Source: Algoriphagus resistens (lineage in GTDB: Bacteria > Bacteroidota > Bacteroidia > Cytophagales > Cyclobacteriaceae). From it: a stretch of DNA of 64,000 nt. The notes beneath the pieces are model-generated. The model saw nothing but the letters and a program-made list of their open reading frames with translations, was not told where the DNA came from and did no database searches. Below, in pieces: positions 1 to 9,136 of this stretch. The translations under genes and the position numbers were made by a program. The stretch spans positions 558,001-622,000 of the forward strand of contig NZ_LMXN01000002.1 of NCBI RefSeq assembly GCF_001442615.1, in the 5' to 3' direction. Within the stretch, counting starts at the first letter, position 1; each line of letters starts with the position of its first letter.

Positions 1-457
1 GGGTACGGGGTGGAGAATCTGACAAGGAAAAGAAAAGGTCCTGAAAACTTGTCAGGATAGACTCCATTGAATTGACGCTGCCCGTTTGGCCAAGCAGGAA
101 TGCTTCTTCGAGTGAACTGTGTTCTTTGTAAAACCAACTGAGGAAGTGGATAAAATAGAGTGCATCCACATCATTGAATGTCCGGTGCCTAAAGTTCAGA
201 AAAGGTTTCAAATCACCCTCTTGATGATTCAGCAAAAAATCATGGGGAGAATTGTCCATCATCCCTAACAGTTCCGTGCATTTCTTCAGTATAGTCTTAC
301 GCTGTCCCCATGCCAAAATCGCAGCGAAAAACCCAGAAATCTCTATGTCTTCTTTTTTGGAAAATCGATGCGGAATCGAAATAGGATCAAGTGCAATAAA
401 GCCGGGACGGTTATACTGTTCGACTTTCTCATCTAAAAAATCCTGGAGATTATGCAT
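1..457 (-). CDS. TIGR02757 (DUF2400) family protein, partial
   Basis: The reading frame starts with ATG at 457 and runs off the left edge, so only about the first 152 codons are present. The stretch around residues 23-50 (LDPISIPHRFSKKEDIEISG, then FFAAILAWGQR) is the hallmark N-terminus of the TIGR02757/DUF2400 family, which is common in Bacteroidota and has no established function. No signal peptide is visible, so it is probably cytoplasmic. Its ATG overlaps the TGA stop of the upstream membrane protein (TGATG at 459-455), so the two are probably transcribed and translated together. The family call is fairly sure; the function is unknown. Confidence 0.8.
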   Translation of the reverse strand, partial: MHNLQDFLDEKVEQYNRPGFIALDPISIPHRFSKKEDIEISGFFAAILAWGQRKTILKKCTELLGMMDNSPHDFLLNHQEGDLKPFLNFRHRTFNDVDALYFIHFLSWFYKEHSSLEEAFLLGQTGSVNSMESILTSFQDLFFSLSDSPPRT

Positions 458-1011
458 CAGAGAACAACTTTAACTTCACCGCCCTGTGTACCGTCGAACC
501 ATTTGAAGCAAAGTTCATTATCTACTTTCTCGGAAACGTGCCAGTCAAAGCATTTAATGTTAGTCAGTGAGCGAAGAGAGTCTTCGTCTGGATTGTACAG
601 ACAGATATCAAAATCGGGAAGATCCTTCGATTCAGTGGTATTCCATTTTTCCAGAATAAAACCTTCATCAAGTATTCTTACCTTTTTGCCAAAAACGTAA
701 TCAGAGAGGACAGACGGCACACCGTCCTTTCTTCTAAATTTAAATCCAGATGGTCCAAAAACAATGTGTTTGATCAATTTGGCTTCCAACAATTCTCCTG
801 AATAAGGCAAATCTTCCCACTCAGATTCTTTCAGAACAACCTTTTTCCCTTCAGGACGAAGTCTGTTCAGGAATCTGGAAAGCAAAGAAAATAAATAGGT
901 CACACCGATAAACAGCAAACCAAAGCTTGCCAAAATCGGATAAGATAGGATAAATATCAGATTCCAGATGAATCGAAAAATATGATGGAATATGAGTTGG
1001 ACTTTATTCAT
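457..1011 (-). CDS. Small membrane-anchored protein of unknown function
   Basis: This 184-residue protein starts with two closely spaced hydrophobic segments (about residues 10-45, ending in LLFIGVTYLFSLLSRF). A soluble C-terminal part follows, rich in charged and aromatic residues (EWEDLPYSGE, FDWHVSEKVDNELCFKWFDG). I do not recognise a family. The stop overlaps the start of the TIGR02757 gene by one base, so it looks like the first gene of a two-gene unit. The start at 1011 is the only ATG ahead of the hydrophobic segments. The frame is well supported by its length, composition and coupling; no role can be stated. Confidence 0.75.
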   Translation of the reverse strand: MNKVQLIFHHIFRFIWNLIFILSYPILASFGLLFIGVTYLFSLLSRFLNRLRPEGKKVVLKESEWEDLPYSGELLEAKLIKHIVFGPSGFKFRRKDGVPSVLSDYVFGKKVRILDEGFILEKWNTTESKDLPDFDICLYNPDEDSLRSLTNIKCFDWHVSEKVDNELCFKWFDGTQGGEVKVVL

Positions 1012-1095
1012 GGCTCGATGGCAAAATTAGCTGTGGCTTTTCAGAAACCAAAACCTGACCTTAAAACCCATGGATCAAACTATAGGTTCAAACCG

Positions 1096-1124
1096 AAAAA
1101 GACCGTCAGATTGACGGTCTTTTT
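1096..1124 (-). terminator. Rho-independent terminator of the LysM gene
   Basis: A near-perfect hairpin (AAAAAGACCGTCA, loop GAT, TGACGGTCTTTT) is flanked by A and T tracts, so it can work in both directions. It lies about 105 bases past the stop of the LysM gene and upstream of the start of the 457-1011 gene, separating the two minus-strand units. Confidence 0.85.
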
Positions 1125-1229
1125 ATAGCGCTGCTAAGCTGGATAGCTATTGCTAAATCCTAAAAACTAAAATTTTATAGTAAAAACTGAACCTTAGATC
1201 CAATTCTCCTGCCTCCTTCTTCCAACTCC

Positions 1230-2387
1230 TTAGTACATCACTTCTACGGGAAATCTCCCATTCACAGCTTTTAGCTGATCAAATGCTGCTTGGGATAGTT
1301 TGATCACCAGCTTGCTATTATCTCCTGTTTCAGGAAGAGTTCCAACGACCCTTGCGAAAATTGTCACATCATTTTCTTCATTTTTCACGCGCATGATGGT
1401 GCCTACAGGCGCAGTTCTGTGAAGAACCAAGTATTTCTTATGCCCTCCAGTGCCTTCAATTAGTTCAGCCTGGCCTGTTTCCTTGATATTTTTGAATCCA
1501 CCTGACGTATTGGTATCTGCCGGCTCGGTCATCATTTCCTCAGTACTTGACACTACTCTCGGATCACCGATCACAGGTACAGTAGACTCCTGCATATCCC
1601 CCCGACCTACTTTGAGTACCTGACCTTGGTGAAGATTATTGGAAGTCAGTGCATTCCAGGTAATCAGATCTTCCACACGGGCAGAATACTGACTCGCTAT
1701 AGAAAAGAGCGTCTCACCGACTTGAACCGTGTGTGATTTCCAATCACCGGGAACCATCGGCTTGCTGGTCTTTACCACCGCCTCCGGATTTGTTTGTTTA
1801 GTAGGCAGTGCAGAGGCTTCTCTTTTTTCTTTTGGAGCCTCTTCGGTTTTCTTGACTGGTTTTTGCTTCTCTTTAGTTGAAGATTTAGATGAGGTGGTGG
1901 TAGTAACCGCAACAATCGGCTCAGGATCCTTTGTCACAGCTATAGGCACAGCAGGTTCAATTATCAAGGATTGGCCTACACTTAAGTCATTGCCCTTCAG
2001 GTTATTTTCCTTCATTACATGTTCTACTGATACGCCGTATTTTTTGGAAATTGAGAAAAGGGTTTCGCCAGGAACTACATTATGCAATACAGACCCCGCA
2101 GGAAGTTCTGCCATAGACACAAAGGGCACTTTAATCGTCTGGCCTATCTTCAATCCTTGCTTCAAAACCGGATTTGCCTCTACAATCTCACCTACTGGAG
2201 ATTTATATCGACGGGAAATCCCAAATAGAGTCTCCTTAGGATCTACCTTGTGTAAAATATACGACTGATCTCCTATACGCTGAACTCCTACAGAATCCCT
2301 AGCAATAAACCCGGAAGCCATTGTCAAGGAAGAAGAAAGTAAGAAAACAAGAAGAAAGGACCAGAAAAACTGTGAGCTGTTATTCAT
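1230..2387 (-). CDS. Secreted LysM-repeat protein with C-terminal double-psi-barrel-like domain
   Basis: Starting at the ATG at 2387 gives 385 residues with a clean signal peptide (NNSSQFFWSFLLVFLLSSS). A longer frame to 2456 would put a poor leader in front of it, so I reject that. Three LysM modules follow, beginning near LHKVDPKETLFGISRRY, LHNVVPGETLFSISKKYGVS and SHTVQVGETLFSIASQY; these are expected to bind peptidoglycan in the periplasm. A Lys/Glu/Thr-rich linker separates modules two and three. The C-terminal 65 residues (LHRTAPVGTIMRVKNEEN ... LPETGDNSKLVIKLS) resemble the RlpA-like domain attached to LysM proteins in this phylum. It is divergently transcribed from the NfeD gene. A role in cell-wall remodelling or binding is inference. 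Confidence 0.88.
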   Translation of the reverse strand: MNNSSQFFWSFLLVFLLSSSLTMASGFIARDSVGVQRIGDQSYILHKVDPKETLFGISRRYKSPVGEIVEANPVLKQGLKIGQTIKVPFVSMAELPAGSVLHNVVPGETLFSISKKYGVSVEHVMKENNLKGNDLSVGQSLIIEPAVPIAVTKDPEPIVAVTTTTSSKSSTKEKQKPVKKTEEAPKEKREASALPTKQTNPEAVVKTSKPMVPGDWKSHTVQVGETLFSIASQYSARVEDLITWNALTSNNLHQGQVLKVGRGDMQESTVPVIGDPRVVSSTEEMMTEPADTNTSGGFKNIKETGQAELIEGTGGHKKYLVLHRTAPVGTIMRVKNEENDVTIFARVVGTLPETGDNSKLVIKLSQAAFDQLKAVNGRFPVEVMY

Positions 2388-2638
2388 AGGAATGTACTGA
2401 ATTGGGAGTAAACGAATTAGAAATACAAGATTAATTTCCAAAGTGAAGAGGCGCAAGAATTATGCTAGAAAAGGTAAGGATAGTTCGAGATTCTGTATTG
2501 CGCGCAAAGATCGAAGAATAGTCCGGTAAATCGGAATTTCTGAGGCTAAATACTTTCATAAATTGTAAGGTTCTAAAGAAAAGAATCAGTTTTTACCCGT
2601 ATTTCGTATCTTTTATCATTCGAACCTGTATACGTCCA

Positions 2639-3994
2639 ATGAAAATCTATTTCTGCTTAATTCTAATCTTCCTGGTACTTTCTTCCCAACTGGTTCCGGC
2701 ACAAACGGATACCGGGATTGACAAGAAAGTTTTCACTTTCAAAATCGACACGGATATAGACCCTGCCATGACCCGGAGGGTAAAATTGGCTCTGGAGAAA
2801 GCCGAACAAGCCGAGGTTGATCTGATAGTTATTGACATGGATACCTACGGTGGAGCTGTAAATGATGCCGATAAAATCAGGACGTTGATTCTTAATTCAG
2901 GTATTCCTGTTTATGTTTTTATTAACAAGGATGCTGCTTCGGCGGGAGCGCTTATTTCCATAGCCGCAGATAGTATCTATATGGCACCGGGTGCAAGTAT
3001 CGGTGCGGCAACAGTGGTAAATGGTGCAGATGGAGCAGCTGCCCCAGACAAATACCAGTCCTATATGCGATCAATGATGAGAAGCACTGCTGAGGCCCAG
3101 GGGCGTGACCCTCGGATAGCTGAGGGGATGGTGGATGAGAAAATAGAAATTGAGGGTATTTCTGAAGCTGGCTCTGTGATTACGCTCTCTGTTTCGGAGG
3201 CAGAAAAATATGGTTTTTGTGAAGGGCAATTTGATTCTATTCAGGCGATTCTCGCTGCCCAGGGGCTTGGAACTGCCAAGGTAACAGCGTATGAACCGGA
3301 TCAAATAGAACAAATAATCGCCTTTTTCCTCAACCCCGCCGTGAGCGGTTTTTTAATTTTGGTTATTATAGGTGGCTTGTATTTTGAATTGCAGACTCCC
3401 GGTGTGGGCTTCCCGATTCTCGCTTCGCTGGTAGCTGTATTACTTTATTTTATCCCATATTATCTCAGCGGACTAACAGCTAATTGGGAGATTTTAGTCT
3501 TTGCCATAGGAGTTATTCTGCTGGCTGTAGAACTGTTTGTACTACCTGGATTTGGTATATTTGGAGTACTGGGAATCATAGGGATTCTAACAGGCTTGGT
3601 TCTGGGAATGATCCCAAATCAGAATTTCAATTTTGACTTTGTGCCTGCCGCCGACCTTTTCAGCGCCTTGCTCACGGTCATATTGGCTGCGATTGTCTCC
3701 GTCGGGCTAGTCTTTTGGCTTACACCAAAAGTCAATGAATGGGGTGCATTCAAAACAATCACATTATCCTCAACCCAGCAAAGAAGCGAAGGCTATACGT
3801 CCACATTCTATGCAGATTCGCTCAAAGGCAAAACAGGAGTGGTCCATTCAAGACTAAGGCCAAGTGGAAAAATTGAAATAGACGGAGATATCTATGATGC
3901 TTATTCCAGAGGTGAATTTATTGACCAGGGGGAAAAAATCATCGTCATATCCACTGAAGGCACTTCACTGAAAGTGAAAAAATGGGAGGGTTGA
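2639..3994 (+). CDS. NfeD-family membrane serine protease (ClpP-like plus OB-fold)
   Basis: This 451-residue protein has a signal peptide (residues 1-21, ending VPAQ). A ClpP/SDH-like protease domain follows at about 30-210, with the nucleophile region AASAGALISIAADSIYMAPG. Next come four to five membrane segments (about 225-365), and a C-terminal NfeD OB-fold of about 70 residues (LKGKTGVVHSRLRPSGKIEI). This is the long form of the family, which cleaves hydrophobic stretches of membrane proteins such as stomatins. No stomatin/SPFH gene is adjacent here, although the two are often paired. It is divergent from the LysM gene and 22 bases ahead of the globin gene. Confidence 0.9.
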   Translation: MKIYFCLILIFLVLSSQLVPAQTDTGIDKKVFTFKIDTDIDPAMTRRVKLALEKAEQAEVDLIVIDMDTYGGAVNDADKIRTLILNSGIPVYVFINKDAASAGALISIAADSIYMAPGASIGAATVVNGADGAAAPDKYQSYMRSMMRSTAEAQGRDPRIAEGMVDEKIEIEGISEAGSVITLSVSEAEKYGFCEGQFDSIQAILAAQGLGTAKVTAYEPDQIEQIIAFFLNPAVSGFLILVIIGGLYFELQTPGVGFPILASLVAVLLYFIPYYLSGLTANWEILVFAIGVILLAVELFVLPGFGIFGVLGIIGILTGLVLGMIPNQNFNFDFVPAADLFSALLTVILAAIVSVGLVFWLTPKVNEWGAFKTITLSSTQQRSEGYTSTFYADSLKGKTGVVHSRLRPSGKIEIDGDIYDAYSRGEFIDQGEKIIVISTEGTSLKVKKWEG

Positions 3995-4016
3995 TAGAAA
4001 TTGGTAAGTTTGCGCC

Positions 4017-4391
4017 ATGAATTCCTCTCAGACGATATATGACCTGATCGGCGAAGAATATATCCGCTTGCTTGCTAAGCTTTTCTATCAGGAAGTTGCT
4101 AAAAATAAGCATCTCAAAAAACTATACCCCGAAGATTTGGCCCCAGCTGAAGAGCGTCTGTCTATGTTTTTACTTCAGGTATTTGGTGGCCCGGAGACTT
4201 ATTCCGAACAGCGTGGCCATCCACGTCTAAGAATGCGCCATGCAAAATGGGAAATTGATGCTGACATGCGTGACCATTGGATGAACGCGATGCTCGTTGC
4301 GCTGGATCAGCTTGGCCTGGAGCCGAATATCCGTCAGGTGATGATAGGCTATTTTGTCAAAGCAGCAAATCACATGATCAACCATGGGTAA
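4017..4391 (+). CDS. Truncated haemoglobin, group II-like
   Basis: The 124-residue protein has the truncated 2-on-2 globin pattern: an N-terminal helix (IYDLIGEEYIRLLAKLFYQE), a loop with LKKLYPEDL, the segment QVFGGPETYSEQRGHPRLRM and the haem-pocket stretch RHAKWEIDADMRDHW. The His in RMRHAKWEI is the likely proximal ligand. Group II globins bind O2 or NO and are linked to oxygen or nitrosative chemistry; the physiological role here is not shown by the sequence. The last 8 bases overlap the start of plsC, so the two are probably translationally coupled. Confidence 0.88.
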   Translation: MNSSQTIYDLIGEEYIRLLAKLFYQEVAKNKHLKKLYPEDLAPAEERLSMFLLQVFGGPETYSEQRGHPRLRMRHAKWEIDADMRDHWMNAMLVALDQLGLEPNIRQVMIGYFVKAANHMINHG

Positions 4392-5115
4392 TGTGTTTGC
4401 AAGGCTGTATTCAATTTATGCGGGCCTGATTTTCATTCTAAGCTTCCTACTGATCTTCCCCTTTATCTTGATCTGCATCTGGATTCCGGGTTGTAAAAAA
4501 TATGGTCGCAAAATCAATCGCTACTGGGCAAGAGGCTATTTCATCAGTATTTTCCTTCCAGTAAGTATGCACAAAAGCGCAGCTATAGAGAAAGGAAAAT
4601 CTTATATATATATCGCAAACCACTTCAGTTACCTGGACATTGCCATGATGGGACTTATTCCCGGTGATGTACTTTTCGTGGGGAAAGCCTCTATCCGTAA
4701 AGCGCCTCTTTTTGGCTATTATTTCAAAAAGCTGCATATCGCTGTTGACAGAGACCGGTTGAAAAGCAGGGCAGAAACGATGAAACATGCTGATCAGGCA
4801 CTACAAAGCGGAAGTTCAGTGATCATTTTTCCAGAGGGGGGGATTTTCACCAGAAATCCTCCTGAGATGATTCCATTCAAAAATGGGGCATTCCGCATGG
4901 CAAAAGAAAAACAAATCCCGATTATCCCTGTCACTTTATCCTATAATCATCTAATTTTACCCGACGACGGGAAATTGCTGCTCCACTGGAAACCAGCAAA
5001 GATGGTTCTTCACAACCCGCTGCTCCCCGAAATCTACGATTCTGAAAGAGCTTTATTGGAAAAATGTTTTCAGGTGATTCAAGATCAACTCTTCGCAGAC
5101 AATTCCATACTATGA
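4384..5115 (+). CDS. plsC: 1-acyl-sn-glycerol-3-phosphate acyltransferase (PlsC-like)
   Basis: This 243-residue enzyme has an N-terminal membrane segment (about 8-32). The acyltransferase motif NHFSYLD (HX4D, about residue 78) and the FPEGGIFTRNPP motif (about residue 151) are both present. It should convert lysophosphatidic acid to phosphatidic acid at the inner membrane. It overlaps the globin gene by 8 bases. Its final codons are unusual: the TGA stop lies inside the ATGA that begins the repeat cassette at 5112, so the end of the gene coincides with the edge of that element. Confidence 0.87.
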   Translation: MGNVFARLYSIYAGLIFILSFLLIFPFILICIWIPGCKKYGRKINRYWARGYFISIFLPVSMHKSAAIEKGKSYIYIANHFSYLDIAMMGLIPGDVLFVGKASIRKAPLFGYYFKKLHIAVDRDRLKSRAETMKHADQALQSGSSVIIFPEGGIFTRNPPEMIPFKNGAFRMAKEKQIPIIPVTLSYNHLILPDDGKLLLHWKPAKMVLHNPLLPEIYDSERALLEKCFQVIQDQLFADNSIL

Positions 5116-5207
5116 AATCGAGCATGATTCAAGAGTCACACACTGGCATGATTATACAACGCGCGAGATTCCATATGGCCTTTAAAAGACAAATTATAAA
5201 AAAATGA
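5112..5207 (+). repeat. Repeat cassette copy A with 31-codon sORF
   Basis: This is one member of a family of 92-bp cassettes seen at five loci in the window. The frame from ATG 5112 to TGA 5207 encodes 31 residues, with the family core HTGMIIxxARFHMxFKRQI. Its ATG overlaps the plsC stop and its TGA overlaps the gatC start, both as ATGA, so it sits exactly between two genes as a coupled mini-gene. Compared with the consensus it carries IQE in place of TKT at residues 6-8 and QR in place of MH at 16-17. Positions 14-27 still fold into a five-pair stem (TGATT, loop CAAG, AGTCA). Confidence 0.85.
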
Positions 5208-5491
5208 AAATAGACGCCAATTCAATCCGAAAAATCGCTCATTTGGCCAGACTGGAATTTGATGAAAGCAGTGCCGAGAAAATGTCAAGGGACATGAGTC
5301 AAATCCTCGACTGGGTGGAGCAGTTAAATGAAATTGATACCGAAAATGTAGCTCCGCTGACTACAATGTCGTCAGAAGTGAACGATATGCGAGAGGACAA
5401 AGTCGGTCATCAGCTGGATCACGAGTCCGGACTAAAAAATGCCCCGGAAAGAGACGCTGACTATTTCCGCGTGCCGAAAGTATTGGAATAG
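5204..5491 (+). CDS. gatC: Asp-tRNA(Asn)/Glu-tRNA(Gln) amidotransferase subunit C
   Basis: The 95-residue protein matches GatC along its length: IRKIAHLARLEFDESS at the N-terminus, ILDWVEQLNEIDTENVAPL in the middle and the C-terminal RDADYFRVPKVLE. GatC stabilises the GatA/GatB heterodimer that transamidates misacylated tRNAs; gatA and gatB are not in this window. The ATG at 5204 is fixed by homology and is preceded directly by repeat cassette A (ATGA overlap). The cassette therefore supplies all of the sequence between plsC and gatC, including the translation initiation region. Confidence 0.93.
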   Translation: MKIDANSIRKIAHLARLEFDESSAEKMSRDMSQILDWVEQLNEIDTENVAPLTTMSSEVNDMREDKVGHQLDHESGLKNAPERDADYFRVPKVLE

Positions 5492-5496
5492 TTCTT

Positions 5497-8283
5497 TTGA
5501 AAAACACATTGAAAAACTCCCTTCTATTTAAAATTATAGCCCTCCTATTTATTTTCTCAGGGGGGACTTTTGCGCTGTATTACCTGATTTTTGATCCACA
5601 GCCTTATGTCAATATACGAGCTGGGGCTTTTCTGGATACGATCGCCATCCCGTTTGACTGGATTCAAATAGGGCCTATTTCCTTCCCCATAAATGTAGAT
5701 AACTACCTTATTTTTCAGGAGTTTAAAGCCCTTGCGCCGGAAATCCATAGAAGCGAATCACTTCTTTATGCCGTTATCATCTGGCTTGGAGTCGTTTCTG
5801 TTCTGACTTTACTTACCGAATTTAAAAAAGTGTTCTTCATTGTTGGAAGTGTAGTCTGGATCGTGCTGCTCACATTTAGTAATTTAAACGGATTAAACAT
5901 AGGAGGCCCGAGTTCCAATTACGCCCTGATCATCATTTTGGCTGGGACACTGATTCCTTTGATCTATTTTTATCTTTGGGGCCAAGCAATTCCGCCGATG
6001 ATCAGATGGCTGTTTTTCTTTACAGTTACGTTCTCAGCTTTAGCACTACTTATCACACTGAGCCCAATCCCCAGTCCTGAAATGTATCTGGCCGAGCATA
6101 CATTGACCATTGGCTTTGGGCTTGCACTCGCCTGGGTATTCTGGAACGGGCACGGAATGCTTTCGGGAATTTACATTTTACTCGCTAGAGCCAATCGAAA
6201 TCTTAACCTGAATATCACTGTTCAAATTTTACTTATAGCCCTTATCTACTTGGGGTCTCTTTTTTTTATTCTTCTAGACTTACAGGGGGAGTTAAACATC
6301 CCGTTTCCGGTATTCTCTCCCCTATTCCTACTTTTGCCCCTTGGTTTTTTTGGATGGATTTCAATTGCAGAAAAAGTAAATCAAAGCGATCAGCTGGTTT
6401 CAACCCCAACAGTCATCAAAGCCCTTCATTTAGTTGGTTGGGGATTGGGACTATGGCTCGTATGGAAACTCAAACTATCGGGAAACCAACCTGCAGAGGA
6501 GTTTTTCAAACATCTCCTTGTCTATTCCCAACTTGGTTTTTCCTTATTTTTCATTGTTTATCTATTGGCCAACTTCATGTCCCTCATGAACTCAGGCAAG
6601 GCTATCGAAAAAATCCTGTTCAAGCCATATTCTATTGCCTATTATCACATTAGATTGGGTGGGTTAATTATAATTCTAGTTATCACAACTTATACCGGAG
6701 GAATTGTCGGTGTTCAGGCCAACGCCATGACCAGCAACATCCTGGCGGACTATTACTACCAAACCGACAAGAAGCTAGAGGCAAGTATTTTATATGAAAA
6801 TGCGTGGATGCGCTATCGGAAAAATCCCAAAGCCAAATTTCTTACAGCTCAACTATTACTGGATCTCAAGCAGCCTACTCTGGCAAAACAGCATTTGGAA
6901 GAAAGCTTTGCCGAAGCACCACAGGTGGATAATATCTTATTGTTAAGCGATAGGCTACATCAGGAAAACAACGTTTTCGAAGCCATCTATTACCTGGAAA
7001 GCGGGCTGTCACAGTTTCCAAATGAACCTCACCTGATCAATAATCTGAGTTTACTCTATACGAAGGTCAACAGGTCTGAGGAAGGACTGAAATTGATCAA
7101 TGCTACAGGAAATGCCAGTAATACCGTCTTGGCCTCCAATCTTATTGCCTTAAAAACAAAACTTGGTCAACCGGACCCCAATCCAAACCTAACATCTGGT
7201 TTGATTAGGCAACTCAATGAATTAGCAACATCAAATGCCCTGGCAAATATACCATCAGCCGAATTGGTCCAATCGATTAAGGAGAAATTGCAGTCTGAAA
7301 ACTCGCCGATGCTTATCAATGCAGGATGGAGAAACCTGATGTCTGAGATCAATAGAAATGATCCAAGTGAGGATTTAAAATTTTTGGATAGCTTGGGACA
7401 AAAACCTGAAATGACAACCTACCTAATGTCACTTCAGGAAACTGCCGTAATTCGAAGTCTAGCTGCGGGAAGGGTTTCGGAAGCTGTGAAGAACCTCAAT
7501 GGCCTAGCATTTAGAAACCCGAAAGATGCAGGATATTACCTTCATCTTTCGGGTAATATTTTGGCCCAAAATCTGGATTTTCGTAAAGCTGCAAAAGAAT
7601 TTATAGCAGCTGAAGAAAAAGGATTCCAAGGATTTGACACACATCACTGGAGTATTTTTGGACTGGCAGGAATGCCTGATAAAGCTGTGGAAATCCGTGA
7701 AAAATACGGGGTAGCTCTACCTGATTACATCTATGGTGAAGACAGTACTGTTTCGGCTTATTTGAAAATCATAGGTCAATTTCACCAATTAAGCCCCCAA
7801 AACACGCTGTCCCAATGGCGGGCACTTCCCGACAGTGAGTTGAAAACGGACATAGCAATTCGCCTGATCGCCTACAAGGCACATGGGCTAACCAAAGCAG
7901 ATTTACAAGAGTTAGAAAAATTAATTTCTTATAAAATAGGGCCGCACGAAAAGCTTAACACCTTTGTAACCAATCCTGACCTTAAGAATAAAAAATCAGT
8001 AAATGCTTTCATTTCCTGGATTAAAGCAAGTGATGAACTGACAGCTAATCCATACCTTAGTCCACTGATTATTAGTGAATTAGAACTAAAAACTGATCCA
8101 TTAGATCAATATAAAATTTTAAATACTGCTACCGAATTCAACAGTGACCCCATACTTTGGATCAAAAAAATAAAGGCTGCAAGGCAAACAGGTCTTGATA
8201 ATTATGCAGACGAATCTTTGGAACTTTTAAAAAATTGGATTAGCCAGGAAGAGATTGAAAGGCTTCAGGACTTGAACTATTGA
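5497..8283 (+). CDS. Large membrane protein with C-terminal TPR region
   Basis: This 928-residue protein has about ten to twelve hydrophobic segments over roughly residues 8-410, then a long soluble C-terminal half. That half contains TPR-like helices (for example DYYYQTDKKLEASILYENAW, LTAQLLLDLKQPTLAKQHLE, PNEPHLINNLSLLYTKVNRS). I do not recognise the membrane domain. The best start is a TTG at 5497, five bases after the gatC stop; the first in-frame ATG would remove most of the membrane domain. It probably shares an operon with gatC. A scaffold or assembly role is possible but not shown. Confidence 0.78.
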   Translation: MKNTLKNSLLFKIIALLFIFSGGTFALYYLIFDPQPYVNIRAGAFLDTIAIPFDWIQIGPISFPINVDNYLIFQEFKALAPEIHRSESLLYAVIIWLGVVSVLTLLTEFKKVFFIVGSVVWIVLLTFSNLNGLNIGGPSSNYALIIILAGTLIPLIYFYLWGQAIPPMIRWLFFFTVTFSALALLITLSPIPSPEMYLAEHTLTIGFGLALAWVFWNGHGMLSGIYILLARANRNLNLNITVQILLIALIYLGSLFFILLDLQGELNIPFPVFSPLFLLLPLGFFGWISIAEKVNQSDQLVSTPTVIKALHLVGWGLGLWLVWKLKLSGNQPAEEFFKHLLVYSQLGFSLFFIVYLLANFMSLMNSGKAIEKILFKPYSIAYYHIRLGGLIIILVITTYTGGIVGVQANAMTSNILADYYYQTDKKLEASILYENAWMRYRKNPKAKFLTAQLLLDLKQPTLAKQHLEESFAEAPQVDNILLLSDRLHQENNVFEAIYYLESGLSQFPNEPHLINNLSLLYTKVNRSEEGLKLINATGNASNTVLASNLIALKTKLGQPDPNPNLTSGLIRQLNELATSNALANIPSAELVQSIKEKLQSENSPMLINAGWRNLMSEINRNDPSEDLKFLDSLGQKPEMTTYLMSLQETAVIRSLAAGRVSEAVKNLNGLAFRNPKDAGYYLHLSGNILAQNLDFRKAAKEFIAAEEKGFQGFDTHHWSIFGLAGMPDKAVEIREKYGVALPDYIYGEDSTVSAYLKIIGQFHQLSPQNTLSQWRALPDSELKTDIAIRLIAYKAHGLTKADLQELEKLISYKIGPHEKLNTFVTNPDLKNKKSVNAFISWIKASDELTANPYLSPLIISELELKTDPLDQYKILNTATEFNSDPILWIKKIKAARQTGLDNYADESLELLKNWISQEEIERLQDLNY

Positions 8284-8358
8284 TTCCTATTAACGTTTTT
8301 TGTGTAGGCAGAATTATATTTCCCAGCCCAATTCGGTAACTTTAACAAATCCCCAACC

Positions 8359-9075
8359 ATGACGAAAATTATAGAGACTCACCAGATCAACAAGACATAC
8401 AAAATGGGCGTTGAAATTATTCAAGCGCTTAAGTCTATATCCATTTCAGTAGATAAAGGGGAATACGTGGCTTTCATGGGGCCTTCCGGTTCGGGTAAAT
8501 CCACCTTGATGAATATCATTGGCTGTCTAGACACACCTACTTCCGGTACATATATTCTGAACAACAAGGATGTATCGGACATGACTGAAAATGAATTGGC
8601 CGAAATCAGAAACAAGGAAATCGGCTTTGTGTTTCAGACCTTTAATCTATTACCTCGGGCCAGTTGTTTGGAAAATGTAGCACTTCCTTTGGTTTATGCA
8701 GGCATGAGCAAATCGGACAGAGAAGAGATTGCTTTTCAGGCATTGACAAATGTGGGACTTGGAGACAGGACCAAGCACCGTCCAAATGAACTTTCCGGAG
8801 GTCAGCGCCAGCGTGTTGCCATTGCCAGAGCCTTGGTAAATACGCCAAGTATCATTCTAGCCGATGAGCCTACAGGTAACCTGGACTCAAAGACCTCTTA
8901 TGATATCATGGAGCTTTTTCACGAATTGCACGCAAAAGGAAACACGATCATCATGGTAACCCACGAAGATGACATCGCCCATTACGCACATAGAATAGTA
9001 AGATTGCGGGATGGATTGGTGGAAACGGACACAATTAATCCGAATCCTACACGTGGAATAGCAATGCATGTCTAA
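8359..9075 (+). CDS. ABC transporter ATP-binding protein, LolD/MacB type
   Basis: This 238-residue ATPase has a Walker [10 protein letters not shown] (about residue 41), a Q-loop in [11 protein letters not shown], the signature [15 protein letters not shown], Walker [13 protein letters not shown] and a switch His in [11 protein letters not shown]. The insert [20 protein letters not shown] and overall length match the LolD/MacB subfamily, which powers FtsX-type permeases in lipoprotein release or efflux. No permease gene is adjacent in the window, so the substrate is open. It is preceded by a 75-base gap after the TPR membrane protein. Confidence 0.9.
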   Translation: MTKIIETHQINKTYKMGVEIIQALKSISISVDKGEYVAFMGPSGSGKSTLMNIIGCLDTPTSGTYILNNKDVSDMTENELAEIRNKEIGFVFQTFNLLPRASCLENVALPLVYAGMSKSDREEIAFQALTNVGLGDRTKHRPNELSGGQRQRVAIARALVNTPSIILADEPTGNLDSKTSYDIMELFHELHAKGNTIIMVTHEDDIAHYAHRIVRLRDGLVETDTINPNPTRGIAMHV

Positions 9076-9103
9076 TCACACCTTATAATTTCAAATAGAT
9101 TCT

Positions 9104-9111
9104 TATTTTTG
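9104..9111 (+). promoter_or_regulatory. Candidate -7 element for the adenosyltransferase gene
   Basis: TATTTTTG matches the Bacteroidota -7 consensus TAnnTTTG and lies 25 bases before the ATG at 9137. No good TTTG -33 element is visible at the usual spacing, so this is only a candidate. Confidence 0.35.
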
Positions 9112-9136
9112 TCCTAAGAGAATCAAGGGCAAAGAG

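Noticed and set aside
1729..2268. Long plus-strand frame opposite the LysM gene
   Set aside because: It is the antisense shadow of LysM modules with clear family motifs; its translation has low-complexity Ser/Val runs and no motif.
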